Shown here in pieces: positions 26,289-38,076 of a DNA stretch of 64,000 nt. The stretch is from an uncultured Sphingomonas sp. (lineage in GTDB: Bacteria; Pseudomonadota; Alphaproteobacteria; Sphingomonadales; Sphingomonadaceae): positions 58,064-122,063 of the forward strand of contig CAJYSA010000107.1 in NCBI GenBank assembly GCA_913777325.1, in the 5' to 3' direction. The translations under genes and the position numbers were made by a program. The notes beneath the pieces were generated by a model, which saw only the letters and a list, made by a program, of their open reading frames with translations, was not told the DNA's origin and searched no databases. Each line of letters begins with the position of its first letter. Within the stretch, counting starts at the first letter, position 1.

Positions 26289-27623
26289 TCACTGTTCGGG
26301 CGAGCCCTCGACCCATTCCTCCAGATGCTGGTGGAAGTTAATGATCTCGACTTCCTGTACCGGATTAGGGCGCGCGTAGCGGAAGGCGCGGCTCTTCATG
26401 CCCTTCTGCACCTTTTCCATATTCGCCACGTCCTGATCGACGATCTGGCCGAAGGTTTGGCCGGTCACGTCTTTGACCACACGCGTTTCGACCCTGGGTT
26501 CCTTGCCCGGACCGTAACGCTTCAGCGACCAAATATTGAAGATGCACTTGTCGGGGTCATCGCCATGCGGACGAGCGCGGTACCAGACGGCGCCGTCGAA
26601 ATAGGGTAGCGTCACGCAATTGGGGAAGATGTGCCAGTCGGTGCCCGCCTTGTACATCGCCTCAGGCGTCAGATTGGGAGGATAGCCGCAGCCGTCCTCT
26701 TCCGCCGCGCGCCGACCTAGTTCGACCGCCGTGCCGAATGCCGTCATCGGATCAGCATCCGCGGGTAATTCGTCCATGATCTTCTTCGCCGCCTCGTAAT
26801 CGCGATCGGTGAAGATGGCACCGAACGTATCCTCCATCTTGCGGAAGAATTCGACGACCCCCGGCCGCACATCCGCCGGTGTCGCCTTCTTGAGACGCGG
26901 AGACGGCGTGCCGAGCATCGCAGTCGAGTTCCAATAGCCGAAATGGCTATGCTTTCCGTGCGCGAAACTCGTCGTATAATCCTCGCCCTGCTCATCGAGC
27001 AGCTGCGTATGGGTCGCCGCGACATGGTAGCCTTCCATGAAGGCCTCCAACGCGGTCTTCCAATTGCACGGCAAATGCAGCTCGAGCGCCCAGCGATAGC
27101 GCATGTTCTCGAATTCGAACGGATCGAGATAATCGGGGATCACGCCCAAATAGTCCTCGAGCGTCTCGCTTTCGGGGTCCATGTTGATCCAGACGAACCC
27201 GCCCCACGTACCCGTCTTAACCTTATGCAGGTCAACCTGCTCGCCATCGAGCGTCCCCGCCCAATCATCGCGATCCTGGACAGCGACATTGCGTCCGTTC
27301 AGGTCGAAGGTCCAATTGTGGTATTGACAGCGGAAGTTCACGGCATGACCGCATCCTTCCATGATCTGCCGCCCACGATGGGGACACACATTGTGGAAGG
27401 CGTTGAAGCCGCCCTCCCGATTACGGACGACGACGATCGTTTCGTCGGCGACATCGTACACGCTGTAGTCGCCAGGCTTGGGAATATCCTCCTCGCGGCA
27501 GGCTACCTGCCAAATTCGTGGCCAAAGGTTATCCTTTTCCTTCTGCAGGAATTCCTTCGACAGGTAATTTCGCTTGGAAACCCGGATAACATCCCGCTGA
27601 CGCGGCTCGACGACGGTCGCCAT
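26289..27623 (-). CDS. Rieske non-heme iron oxygenase, alpha subunit
   Basis: A 444-residue ring-hydroxylating oxygenase large subunit. The Rieske centre is NVCPHRGRQ (Cys80, His82) with FRCQYHNWTF (Cys99, His102). The mononuclear iron ligands lie in NWKTALEAFMEGYHVAATH around residues 190-210. AGGAGT precedes the ATG. No beta subunit, ferredoxin or reductase gene is in the window, so electrons must come from elsewhere. KshA (3-ketosteroid 9-alpha-hydroxylase) and vanillate-type demethylases are also alpha-only; the KstD-like gene upstream favours, but does not prove, a steroid- or terpenoid-like substrate. Confidence 0.92.
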   Translation of the reverse strand: MATVVEPRQRDVIRVSKRNYLSKEFLQKEKDNLWPRIWQVACREEDIPKPGDYSVYDVADETIVVVRNREGGFNAFHNVCPHRGRQIMEGCGHAVNFRCQYHNWTFDLNGRNVAVQDRDDWAGTLDGEQVDLHKVKTGTWGGFVWINMDPESETLEDYLGVIPDYLDPFEFENMRYRWALELHLPCNWKTALEAFMEGYHVAATHTQLLDEQGEDYTTSFAHGKHSHFGYWNSTAMLGTPSPRLKKATPADVRPGVVEFFRKMEDTFGAIFTDRDYEAAKKIMDELPADADPMTAFGTAVELGRRAAEEDGCGYPPNLTPEAMYKAGTDWHIFPNCVTLPYFDGAVWYRARPHGDDPDKCIFNIWSLKRYGPGKEPRVETRVVKDVTGQTFGQIVDQDVANMEKVQKGMKSRAFRYARPNPVQEVEIINFHQHLEEWVEGSPEQ

Positions 27624-27642
27624 ATCCTACTCCTCAGGTCGT

Positions 27643-27664
27643 CATTCGACTGTTGCATCGAATG
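27643..27664. promoter_or_regulatory. Inverted repeat upstream of the Rieske oxygenase gene
   Basis: CATTCG-n10-CGAATG lies 20 bases upstream of the oxygenase start, inside a 162-base gap from the KstD-like gene. The gap and the repeat suggest the oxygenase has its own regulated promoter. No sigma-factor boxes can be assigned with confidence. Confidence 0.3.
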
Positions 27665-27785
27665 TCGGATGATCCACCTGTAATGACAAGCCCCATCTGA
27701 GGTTGTTCGCCGCATGACTGGCGCCATCGCATCTGCGAACGCTGCGGCGCAGCGCTTCGTAGGTTTCCTGCTACTTGCCTGCAAG

Positions 27786-29522
27786 CTACGACAGGATACG
27801 GGAGAGCTCATTAGAGCCGGCACTGTGATGCGCGGCGATGTAACCGAACGTGAAGGACGCGCCGATGCTGGCGCCTGCGCCAGGATAACAGCGGCCAAAC
27901 ACGGATGCCGTGGAGTTGCCGACCGCATACAGGCCCGGAATCGCCGACCCGTCGTCGCGCAACACGCGCGCATACTCGTCCGCAACGACGCCGCCGGCCG
28001 TACCCACATCGCCCGGATAGATCGCGACGGCGTAAAATGGCCCCTGTTCGATCGCACCCATATTGGGGTTAGGCTTGACCGTCGGGTCGCCATGCGCATT
28101 GTCGAAGGCGCGGCTGCCACGTCCGTAATCCTCATCGACTCCGGTCTGGCAGAAGCCATTGTACCGCGCGACTTCCGCCTTCAGCCCTGCAGCGTTGATC
28201 CCACACTGCGCAGCCAGTGCGTCCAGCGTGTCCGCCTTCTTCATGTAGCCGCTTTCAAGCCACGACTTTGGGGTCACGCCAGGCTGGGATGCACCCCAAT
28301 TGTACCGCTCGCGATGCCGCTTGTTGAAGATGACCCAAGCGGGCACCGCACGTCCGGTCTCGCGCTGACGTTGGTAGATGCGCTCGCCGATCTCCATATA
28401 AGCACCTGATTCGTCAGCGATGCGGCGACCGTCCTGATCCACCATGATCGAAAAGGGCTGGCTGAGGTCCAGATGGTGCATGAAGGGAAGAACGGTGCCA
28501 TCGGTCCAGATTGCCCCCTCCGGCCAGCTACCGTCGGTATTGCGCGACGTCACGACCCACCACGCCGTGTCGAGACAGTCGGTTGCCGCACCCAAGTCCA
28601 TCATCGCCTGAATGACTTCGCCCGTGTCGCCCGGATTGGCGTTGGTCCACTCGTTCGAGGTCGGCAGGCCGCCCATCACGCGGTCACGCATCTCCTTGTT
28701 GCGCGAAAAACCGCCGACATTGGCGATCACGCCATCGCGCGCACGGATCTCGACCTCGCGGCCGTTCTGCTCGGCGACCACGCCGATGACACGATCCTTC
28801 TCGACGATGAAGCGCTTGACCGGCGTTGAGCGATGCAGTTCGATGCCCTCGCGCAGCGCTATCTGCAGCATCCGACCCTGGATCGCGGCGCCGTTCGATA
28901 CAGTCTGCCGGCCGGTGATCTTGTCCCGCACCATCAGTGCGGCGAACTTGGCGGCGCGCAGCTTCCCGGCCATGGTCCGCTTAAGGAGGAACAGCACCGG
29001 AAACTCGTCCGATCCCATCGGCATGTGTGCCATCGGACCATACATCGCGAGACGATCCTTCCAGACGCCCAACTCCTTCAGATTGAACTTCGCGGGCATG
29101 ATCGATCGCCCTTCAGCGAGACCGCCAGGTTGCTCGTCGTAATAATCAGGCCAGTTGGGGTCGGGGCGCCGTACCTTAAGTCCCAGTCCGATTAGGAAAT
29201 CGAGCATCCGCGGCGCCCCCTTGAGAAAGGCGTCGCGGCGGGCCGGGGTGATCCCGGGGCCACGATACGTCACGACGCTATCATAATATTGTCGCGCCTT
29301 GTCGTAGCTGTCCTGTATACCCGCCTTGCGCAGCAGCGAACTGTTCGGAATCCACCAGACTCCTCCCGAAAAACTGGTCGAACCGCCGACCTTGTCCATC
29401 TTTTCGAGGATGACGGCCCGCTTCCCCAGCGTCTTGGCCGTCAGCGCAGCCGCCATAGACCCGCCCCCTGACCCGATAACGATCAGATCGTATTCCGACT
29501 GCAGCGGCGGCATCTCTGACAT
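27786..29522 (-). CDS. FAD-dependent oxidoreductase, 3-ketosteroid-delta1-dehydrogenase (KstD)-like
   Basis: A 578-residue flavoprotein of the fumarate reductase/KstD family. The N-terminal FAD motif is DLIVIGSGGGSMAAALTA (about residues 12-29), then GGSTSFSGGVWWIPN. The C-terminal FAD-contact segment is GRCYPGAGASIGASFTFGYI near residue 543. KstDs introduce a 1,2-double bond into 3-ketosteroid ring A; related enzymes act on other cyclic ketones. The ATG at 29522 follows AGGAGAG. It lies between the Rieske oxygenase and CoA-transferase genes on the same strand. KstD specificity is not proven: tyrosines of its active site were not mapped here. Confidence 0.88.
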   Translation of the reverse strand: MSEMPPLQSEYDLIVIGSGGGSMAAALTAKTLGKRAVILEKMDKVGGSTSFSGGVWWIPNSSLLRKAGIQDSYDKARQYYDSVVTYRGPGITPARRDAFLKGAPRMLDFLIGLGLKVRRPDPNWPDYYDEQPGGLAEGRSIMPAKFNLKELGVWKDRLAMYGPMAHMPMGSDEFPVLFLLKRTMAGKLRAAKFAALMVRDKITGRQTVSNGAAIQGRMLQIALREGIELHRSTPVKRFIVEKDRVIGVVAEQNGREVEIRARDGVIANVGGFSRNKEMRDRVMGGLPTSNEWTNANPGDTGEVIQAMMDLGAATDCLDTAWWVVTSRNTDGSWPEGAIWTDGTVLPFMHHLDLSQPFSIMVDQDGRRIADESGAYMEIGERIYQRQRETGRAVPAWVIFNKRHRERYNWGASQPGVTPKSWLESGYMKKADTLDALAAQCGINAAGLKAEVARYNGFCQTGVDEDYGRGSRAFDNAHGDPTVKPNPNMGAIEQGPFYAVAIYPGDVGTAGGVVADEYARVLRDDGSAIPGLYAVGNSTASVFGRCYPGAGASIGASFTFGYIAAHHSAGSNELSRILS

Positions 29523-29626
29523 TTCACTCTCCTGCGACCGTTACCGGCTATGTTGCCGTCTGACTCGCTGCTTGTCGGTAGGCGCTCAAGCGCAAAGCGC
29601 GCTTCATCGCAACCGCGATCCCGCGC

Positions 29627-32045
<2,419 letters not shown>

Positions 32046-32048
32046 CGC

Positions 32049-32070
32049 GGGAGGGCCGATCAGCCCTCCC
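32049..32070. terminator. Bidirectional terminator hairpin
   Basis: GGGAGGGC-cgatca-GCCCTCCC, a perfect 8-bp stem, lies in the 30-base gap between the convergent nitronate monooxygenase-like gene and etfA. It likely serves both strands. Confidence 0.72.
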
Positions 32071-32075
32071 CTCGG

Positions 32076-33017
32076 TCACAGCTTTTTGGTCAGCTCCGGC
32101 ACGACCTTGAAGAGGTCGCCGATGAGGCCGATGTCCGAGACCTGGAAGATCGGGGCGTCTTCATCCTTATTGATCGAGACGATCACCTTCGAGTCCTTCA
32201 TGCCGGCAAGGTGCTGGATTGCGCCCGAGATGCCGACCGCAATATAGACTTCCGGTGCGACGATCTTGCCGGTCTGGCCGACCTGATAGTCGTTGGGCAC
32301 GAAGCCCGCGTCGACCGCCGCACGGCTCGCACCGACGCCCGCGCCCAGCTTGTCGGCGAGCGGTTCGATCAGTGCATGGAAGTTCTCGCCATTCTGCAGC
32401 GCGCGGCCGCCCGACACGATGATCTTGGCCGACGTCAGTTCGGGACGCGCGTTCTGCGCGATCTCGGCGCCGACATAGGACGACACGCCCGTGTCGCCGG
32501 CCGAGGCGACCGCCTCGATCGCGGCCGAGCCACCCTCGGCGGCTGCCTTTTCGAAGGCGGTGCCGCGCACGGTGATGACCTTCTTGGCGTCCGACGTCTG
32601 CACCGTCGCGATCGCATTGCCGGCGTAGATGGGCCGGGTGAACGTGTCCTCGCCCTCGACCGACAGGATGTCGCTGATCTGCATCACGTCGAGCAGTGCG
32701 GCGACGCGCGGGGCGACGTTCTTGCCGGTGGTGGTCGACGGCGCGACGAAGGCATCGTGATGCCCCATCAGCTCGACGACCAGCGGCGCGATATTCTCGG
32801 CGAGCGCATGCGCATAGGCCGCGTCGTCGGCGACATGCACCTTGCCGACGCCGGCGATCTTCGCCGCTGCCTGCGCGACGCCATCGACGCCCTGCCCCGC
32901 GACGAGCAGATGCACCTCGCCCAGCTTCGATGCGGCGGTCACCGCCGACAGCGTGGCATCCTTTACCGTCGAGCCATCATGCTCGACCCATACGAGCGTC
33001 TTCGCGTTACCAGTCAC
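32076..33017 (-). CDS. etfA: Electron transfer flavoprotein, alpha subunit
   Basis: A 313-residue FAD-binding subunit of ETF. The C-terminal domain has [40 protein letters not shown] and [14 protein letters not shown]-like sequence ([14 protein letters not shown]), all contacts to FAD. ETF accepts electrons from acyl-CoA dehydrogenases and hands them to ETF-ubiquinone oxidoreductase. Seven dehydrogenase genes lie in this window, so a local ETF makes sense. The start overlaps the etfB stop by four bases. ETF-QO is not in the window. Confidence 0.97.
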   Translation of the reverse strand: MTGNAKTLVWVEHDGSTVKDATLSAVTAASKLGEVHLLVAGQGVDGVAQAAAKIAGVGKVHVADDAAYAHALAENIAPLVVELMGHHDAFVAPSTTTGKNVAPRVAALLDVMQISDILSVEGEDTFTRPIYAGNAIATVQTSDAKKVITVRGTAFEKAAAEGGSAAIEAVASAGDTGVSSYVGAEIAQNARPELTSAKIIVSGGRALQNGENFHALIEPLADKLGAGVGASRAAVDAGFVPNDYQVGQTGKIVAPEVYIAVGISGAIQHLAGMKDSKVIVSINKDEDAPIFQVSDIGLIGDLFKVVPELTKKL

Positions 33018-33763
33018 TTGGCAATCCCCATGGCATGCAGCTTGGTCACGAGTTCGTCGACATCGGCGACATTGATCCCGGCCTGGCGCTTGCCCGGCTC
33101 GACGACCTTCAGCGTCGTGATACGGGGCGTGACGTCGACGCCGTAATCGGCGGCGGTCTTCTGCGCGAGCGGCTTGGACTTCGCCTTCATGATGTTGGGC
33201 AGCGAGGCATAGCGCGGCTCGTTGAGGCGCAGGTCGGTGGTGACGATCGCGGGGAGCGGGAACTTGTCCGTTTCCAGGCCGCCGTCGACCTCGCGCGTCA
33301 CGGTGACGTCGCTGTCCTTCAGTTCGACCTTCGACGCGAACGTCCCCTGCCCCCAGCCGAGCAAGCCGGCGAGCATCTGGCCGGTCTGGTTGTTGTCGTC
33401 GTCGATCGCCTGCTTGCCCAGGATGACGAGGCTCGGCTGCTCTTCCTCGACGATCTTGGCGAGGATCTTGGCGACGCCAAGCGGCTCGACCTTGGTCTCG
33501 CTGGTCACGAGAATGCCGCGGTCGGCGCCCATCGCGAGCGCGGTGCGGATCGTTTCCTGCGCCTTCGCCTCGCCGATCGAGACGACGACGATCTCGGTTA
33601 CGCCAGCGCGCTCCTTCAGCCGAATCGCCTCTTCGACCGCGATTTCGTCGAAGGGATTCATGCTCATCTTGACGTTCGCCAGATCGACGCCCGAACCGTC
33701 CGCCTTCACGCGAGGCTTCACGTTATAGTCAAGCACGCGCTTGACCGGCACGAGGACTTTCAT
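33014..33763 (-). CDS. etfB: Electron transfer flavoprotein, beta subunit
   Basis: A 249-residue AMP-binding subunit of [23 protein letters not shown], the [18 protein letters not shown] segment and the recognition-loop region [20 protein letters not shown] (which docks onto partner dehydrogenases) are typical, as is [17 protein letters not shown] for AMP binding. GGAAGG precedes the ATG. It is the first gene of the etfBA operon and could be either the housekeeping or an island-specific ETF. Confidence 0.97.
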   Translation of the reverse strand: MKVLVPVKRVLDYNVKPRVKADGSGVDLANVKMSMNPFDEIAVEEAIRLKERAGVTEIVVVSIGEAKAQETIRTALAMGADRGILVTSETKVEPLGVAKILAKIVEEEQPSLVILGKQAIDDDNNQTGQMLAGLLGWGQGTFASKVELKDSDVTVTREVDGGLETDKFPLPAIVTTDLRLNEPRYASLPNIMKAKSKPLAQKTAADYGVDVTPRITTLKVVEPGKRQAGINVADVDELVTKLHAMGIAK

Positions 33764-33883
33764 TCGCTGCCTTCCGTAATGGCGCCTGAGCGCAGCTCTT
33801 CAAACCGATCGCGTCCTACTCGGACCCCTTGTCCGGATCGACGCCGTTCGAATCATATCGCAGCCATGATCGGAGCGCCCTAT

Positions 33884-35320
33884 TCAGGCCGAGATCGAGG
33901 CGAGCTTGGTCTGGAGGTAGGCGTCGAGCCCCTCGGATCCCCCTTCCGAACCGAAGCCGCTTTCGCCCACGCCACCGAAGGGCGTCTCTGGAGCGGAAAT
34001 CGCCAGCGTGTTGATGCCGACCAATCCGACACGCAACCGGTGCGTCGCCACCTGGCGATTCTCGACCCCTCGCGTGAACGCATAGCCGGCGAGGCCGGCA
34101 GCGGTTCCGTTCGCCAGTTCGATTGCTTCTTTGACCGTAGAAAACGGCATTACCGGCAGGATCGGGCCAAAACATTCTTCCCGGAACAGGCGGATGTCAG
34201 GAGCATTCGCGGCGATGACGGTCGGCTCGAAGAACATGCCGTTATTCCCCTGCCGCTTGCCACCCGCGACGAGGGTGGCGCCGCCCCGCTCCGCATTGGC
34301 GACGAACGCCTCCATCGCCTCGACCCGCCGCGCATTCGCCAGCGGTCCCATCTGAGTCGCGGGGTCAAGGCCATCGCCCAGTCTCAATCCCCGTGCATGT
34401 GCGGCGACGTCAGAAACGAAGCGATTGTAAAGGCTTTCATGGACAAAAAAGCGCGCCGGGCTGACGCATACCTGACCGGCGTTGCGGAACTTTCCCGCCG
34501 CCAGCGTCGCCAACGCCTTCATGTAATCGGCATCCGAAAAGACGATCACGGGCGCATTGCCGCCCAGTTCCATCGTTGTCCGCTTGGCGCCCCTTGCGGC
34601 GAGCGCCATCAGATGCTCGCCCACCGGCGTCGAGCCTGTAAAGCTGATCTTGCGTACTTCGGGGGCGGCGATCAGCCGCTCGGACACCTCGGACGGAACA
34701 CCGAAGACCAATTGGGCACAACCCGCCGGGAGACCAGCCTCGTGCAGCGCCCGGACGATCTCTACCGCACAGCCCGGCGTCTCCTCCGATGCCTTCAGGA
34801 TGACGGTGCAGCCCGCAGCGAGCGCGGCGCCGAGCTTGCGCACCGGGGTCAGCGCAGGGAAGTTCCACGGGGTGAACGCCGCGCATACCCCCACCGGCTC
34901 GCGCAGGACGAGATGCTCGAGCGTTCCCGGTGACCGCGAGGGTACAACACGCCCGTAGGTACGGCGCCCTTCTTCAGCCAGCCACTCGATGAGCTCGATG
35001 GCATGGATCAGTTCGCCTTTGGATTCGGCGATCGGCTTCCCCTGTTCGAGCGTCATGATCGCAGCCAGCGCGTCGACGCGATCGCGCAGAAGACCGGCCG
35101 CCTGGCGCAGGATCGCACTCCTCTCGAAAGGCGATGTCGCCGCCCAGCCGGGAAAGGCGCGCGCCGCGGCAGCGACGGCTTCGTCGAGTTCGTCGACCGT
35201 CGCATGCGGCAGTTCACCGAGAACCGCGCCCGTTGCCGGGTTCGAGACGGGCTCGCTCAACCGCCCTGAGCCTGCGGACATGAAACGGCCGTCGATGCAC
35301 AGGGACAGTTCGGTATACAT
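33884..35320 (-). CDS. NAD(P)-dependent aldehyde dehydrogenase (succinate-semialdehyde dehydrogenase type)
   Basis: A 478-residue aldehyde dehydrogenase. FTPWNFPALTPVRKLGAALA (cofactor and oxyanion Asn), FTGSTPVGEHLM, the general-base Glu in TMELGGNAPVIVF near 251, and the catalytic Cys near 285 in NAGQVCVSPARF are all present. EECFGPILPV and the C-terminal FGGVGESGFGSEGG are of the GabD-like subgroup. It oxidises an aldehyde to an acid, perhaps the product of the GMC or P450 enzymes. The SDR upstream (35352) ends 31 bases before its start, suggesting one transcript. Confidence 0.92.
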   Translation of the reverse strand: MYTELSLCIDGRFMSAGSGRLSEPVSNPATGAVLGELPHATVDELDEAVAAAARAFPGWAATSPFERSAILRQAAGLLRDRVDALAAIMTLEQGKPIAESKGELIHAIELIEWLAEEGRRTYGRVVPSRSPGTLEHLVLREPVGVCAAFTPWNFPALTPVRKLGAALAAGCTVILKASEETPGCAVEIVRALHEAGLPAGCAQLVFGVPSEVSERLIAAPEVRKISFTGSTPVGEHLMALAARGAKRTTMELGGNAPVIVFSDADYMKALATLAAGKFRNAGQVCVSPARFFVHESLYNRFVSDVAAHARGLRLGDGLDPATQMGPLANARRVEAMEAFVANAERGGATLVAGGKRQGNNGMFFEPTVIAANAPDIRLFREECFGPILPVMPFSTVKEAIELANGTAAGLAGYAFTRGVENRQVATHRLRVGLVGINTLAISAPETPFGGVGESGFGSEGGSEGLDAYLQTKLASISA

Positions 35321-35351
35321 GCGACTGCCTTATATCCGAAAGAGATACGGT

Positions 35352-36137
35352 TCAGCTGACCAGGAAGCCGCCATCGACGGGCAGGCTCGCCCCGGTGATG
35401 TAGGATGCACCGTCCGATGCGAGAAACAGGCAGGCGGTGGCGATTTCGCGGGGTTCGGCAAGGCGGCCGAGCGGCATCCGTCCCGGCCCAGTCATCGGCC
35501 CCCCGAGCACCAATCCGTCTGCCTTCATCTGCTCATTCGCCGCCTTCGCTCCCTCGGTCGCGACTCCGCCGGGCAGCACGGCGTTGATGCGGATGCCGTC
35601 CTCCGCGGTTTCGATCGCCATCGAACGGGTGAGATTGATGACCGCGGCCTTCGATGCACCGTAGTTGGAATTGTTCGTGACGGACGCCCGTTCGCCGCTG
35701 GTCGAGGCGACGTTGACGATCGCGCCGCCGCGCCCGCCCGCCTTCATCGCCCGGATCGCCTCGCGCATTACGAGGAAGGTGCCGCGCGTGTTGACCGCCT
35801 GCAGCGCGTCCCACTGCGCGGCCGTCATGCTGAGGAAGTCGCGCTTGGGGAACACCGCTGCGACATGGACGAGAGCGTCTAGGCGTCCGAAGTCGCGCAT
35901 CACAGAACCGTAGGTTGCGACGACCATCGCCTCTTCCGACACATCGCATGCGTAGGCTGCGGCGCCCGGAAGGCTGGTCGCAACCGCCTCCGCCGCCGCG
36001 CCATCGATGTCACAGACGGCGACGCGCGCGCCTGCTGCGACGAACAGCTTGCACACCGCCCGGCCGATACCCCGTCCACCGCCGGTCACGAGCACGACGC
36101 GGTCCGCGAAACCGAACAACCCGGCTAGGTCCGTCAT
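35352..36137 (-). CDS. SDR family oxidoreductase
   Basis: A classical SDR of about 261 residues. VVLVTGGGRGIGRAVCKL near the start binds NAD(P), DIDGAAAEA suggests NAD(H) preference through its Asp, and NVASTSGERASVTNNSNYGA runs into YGASKAAVINLTRSMA with the catalytic Tyr and Lys. The C-terminal YITGASLPVDGGF is canonical. Three in-frame ATGs occur; 36137 is preceded by GGTGG and gives the usual length. It oxidises or reduces a hydroxy/keto group of an intermediate. Likely co-transcribed with the aldehyde dehydrogenase and divergent from the P450 at 36305. Confidence 0.9.
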   Translation of the reverse strand: MTDLAGLFGFADRVVLVTGGGRGIGRAVCKLFVAAGARVAVCDIDGAAAEAVATSLPGAAAYACDVSEEAMVVATYGSVMRDFGRLDALVHVAAVFPKRDFLSMTAAQWDALQAVNTRGTFLVMREAIRAMKAGGRGGAIVNVASTSGERASVTNNSNYGASKAAVINLTRSMAIETAEDGIRINAVLPGGVATEGAKAANEQMKADGLVLGGPMTGPGRMPLGRLAEPREIATACLFLASDGASYITGASLPVDGGFLVS

Positions 36138-36304
36138 CTCCACCCTCATCACGCGTTGAGACCCCTTCCTGCGACGGTTTCCCGCTCCCCGCCACGATCC
36201 AGGCCACTCATCGCAGTCCCGATGGATTGCCTCATTCAGCCGTTAGCGATTGACGCTGCGCCTTGACGCGCGAAGCTTCGGCGGCGAACACACTGGAGAG
36301 TGTC

Positions 36305-37507
36305 ATGACCGCAGCCGATCGCGCGCCGGTGCCTGCCGACGTCCCGCCCAGCCTGGTCGTCGATTTCGATGGCTACAGGCCTGGAGACAATCAGAACTAT
36401 CACCTTCCCTATGCGCGGCTGCACGAACGAGGCGTGCCGGACATCTTCTGGTCGCCGTATAACGGCGGCCATTGGATCATTACCAAGCGCGCATATCTGG
36501 CCGAAGTATTTGCCGATCCCGCCCGTTTCACGTCGAGCGAGGGGTCTTCGGTCGATCCGATTGAGCCGCCCGATCGCCCCCGCCTCGTCCCGATCGAGGC
36601 GGATCCGCCCCGACAGCAGGTCTTTCGCAAGCTGTTCTCGCCTGCCTTCATGGCGACGGCCCTCAAGGCGCGGGAGGCGGAAGCGAGGGCGCTGGCGATC
36701 GAATTGATTGAAATGCTCAAGCCGCGCGGGCGCTGCGAATTCGTGACGGAGTTCGCACAGCATCTGCCGATCCGCGTATTCATGAACATGGTCGACCTGC
36801 CCGAAGAAGACCGCGAGACGCTGCTCCCGCTGGCCGCAGCGCAGGTGCAAGCGGACGCGCCAAAGGCGGAGAAGCTGGCGCTGCTGTTCGACTATGCCGG
36901 TCGCCGTGTCGCCGAACGTGCGGCCAATCCGGGCGACGACCTGATCAGCAGGATCGCCACCGCCCAGGTCGAGGGACGGCCGATCGCCCTCCACGAAGCG
37001 ATCGGGGTCACGACCCTGCTGCTGATCGGCGGGCTCGACACCGTAGCTTCGATGATGGGACATATCATGCAGTTCCTGGCGCAGCATCGCGAGCACCGTC
37101 GGCAATTGGCGGCCGATCCCGCACTGTCGGCGGCGGCGACAGAGGAGTTCCTGCGCCGCTTTGCGCTCACCAATTCCGGACGCACCGTCGTTACGGACGT
37201 GGACTTTCATGGCGTGAGAATGCGCGCAGGCGACAAGGTTATGCTGGCGACACCGTTCGGCGCGCTCGACCCGAATGACTATCCCGACCCCCTTCGCGTC
37301 GACTTCACGCGGAAATCCAACACGAAAACGACTTTTGGCGGCGGTCCCCACGTCTGCCCAGGATCGATGCTGGCGCGAGTCGAGATCAAGATTCTGCTCG
37401 AGGAGTGGCTCCCGCGTATTCCGGAGTTTCGATTGGATGAGGCGGACCCGCCGCGCATCCGCACCGGCGTGAACGGCAGTGTCGAGCATCTGCCGCTGAT
37501 ATGGTGA
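36305..37507 (+). CDS. Cytochrome P450, P450cam (CYP101)-like
   Basis: A 400-residue soluble bacterial P450. The heme loop FGGGPHVCPGS holds the axial Cys351. Glu281 and Arg284 in EEFLRRF form the ExxR pair, and the I-helix segment LLLIGGLDTVAS carries Asp245-Thr246. Several stretches align by eye with P450cam: NGGHWIITKRAYL, PIRVFMNMVDLPEEDRETLL, GLDTV, and the C-terminal LPLIW. ATG 36305 follows GGAGAG; an in-frame ATG at 36263 lacks one. Class I P450s need a ferredoxin and reductase, which are not in the window. A terpenoid-like or alicyclic substrate is plausible. A SnoaL-like gene follows after 14 bases. Confidence 0.93.
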   Translation: MTAADRAPVPADVPPSLVVDFDGYRPGDNQNYHLPYARLHERGVPDIFWSPYNGGHWIITKRAYLAEVFADPARFTSSEGSSVDPIEPPDRPRLVPIEADPPRQQVFRKLFSPAFMATALKAREAEARALAIELIEMLKPRGRCEFVTEFAQHLPIRVFMNMVDLPEEDRETLLPLAAAQVQADAPKAEKLALLFDYAGRRVAERAANPGDDLISRIATAQVEGRPIALHEAIGVTTLLLIGGLDTVASMMGHIMQFLAQHREHRRQLAADPALSAAATEEFLRRFALTNSGRTVVTDVDFHGVRMRAGDKVMLATPFGALDPNDYPDPLRVDFTRKSNTKTTFGGGPHVCPGSMLARVEIKILLEEWLPRIPEFRLDEADPPRIRTGVNGSVEHLPLIW

Positions 37508-37521
37508 AGGAGCCTGAACCG

Positions 37522-38067
37522 ATGACCGAGCCCTTAGAACAGCTCCTGCGCGACCTTTCCGACCGGCAACAGATCGAAGCCGCGCTGCTACGCTATTGCC
37601 GCGGCATCGACCGTCGGGACAAGGCACTGATGTTATCGGCCTATCACCACGATGCGATCGACGATCACGGCGTCGTTGTGCTGCGGGCAGAGGCGTTCTG
37701 CGACTGGGCGATCGACTATCACCAGACCCACAACGGTGTGACGCACCATGCGATCAGCAATCTGACGATCGATCTTAACGGCAATATAGCCCATTCGGAA
37801 TGTTATTACACCTATCTGGGCACGGTAGCGGACGGCCCGCCCCAATTGTGCTTCGGCCGCTATGTCGACCGGCACGAGCGGAGAGAGGGTCGCTGGGCGA
37901 TCGCGGCGCGTAAATGCTTCAACGAATCGATCAACGAGCTGGTATCAGTCGCGCTTCCCGAGGAGTATCGCCGGTTATTGACGAGCAACGGACCCCAGAC
38001 GCTGGATCGCGACGACGCCTCGTACCAGCGGCCGCTGGTGGTCGATCCCGCGCGGCGGCCCGCCTGA
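37522..38067 (+). CDS. SnoaL-like/NTF2-fold protein
   Basis: A 181-residue NTF2-fold protein: DRQQIEAALLRYCRGIDRRD at the N-terminus, then HHDAIDDHG, TYHQ-like and TIDLNGNIAHSECYY strands, and FGRYVDRHERREGRWAIAAR. Such proteins are small lyases, isomerases or dehydratases, or subunits of ring-cleaving systems; the activity cannot be predicted. AAGGAG at 37507-37512 fits the ATG at 37522 and not the earlier frame start at 37501. It directly follows the P450 gene and may act on its product. A second SnoaL protein lies at 62065. Confidence 0.87.
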   Translation: MTEPLEQLLRDLSDRQQIEAALLRYCRGIDRRDKALMLSAYHHDAIDDHGVVVLRAEAFCDWAIDYHQTHNGVTHHAISNLTIDLNGNIAHSECYYTYLGTVADGPPQLCFGRYVDRHERREGRWAIAARKCFNESINELVSVALPEEYRRLLTSNGPQTLDRDDASYQRPLVVDPARRPA

Positions 38068-38076
38068 CGTCAGGGG

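Noticed and set aside
32696-34933. Long plus-strand frame (about 745 codons) opposite etfBA and the aldehyde dehydrogenase
   Set aside because: Antisense shadow with low-complexity Arg-rich sequence and no family signature.
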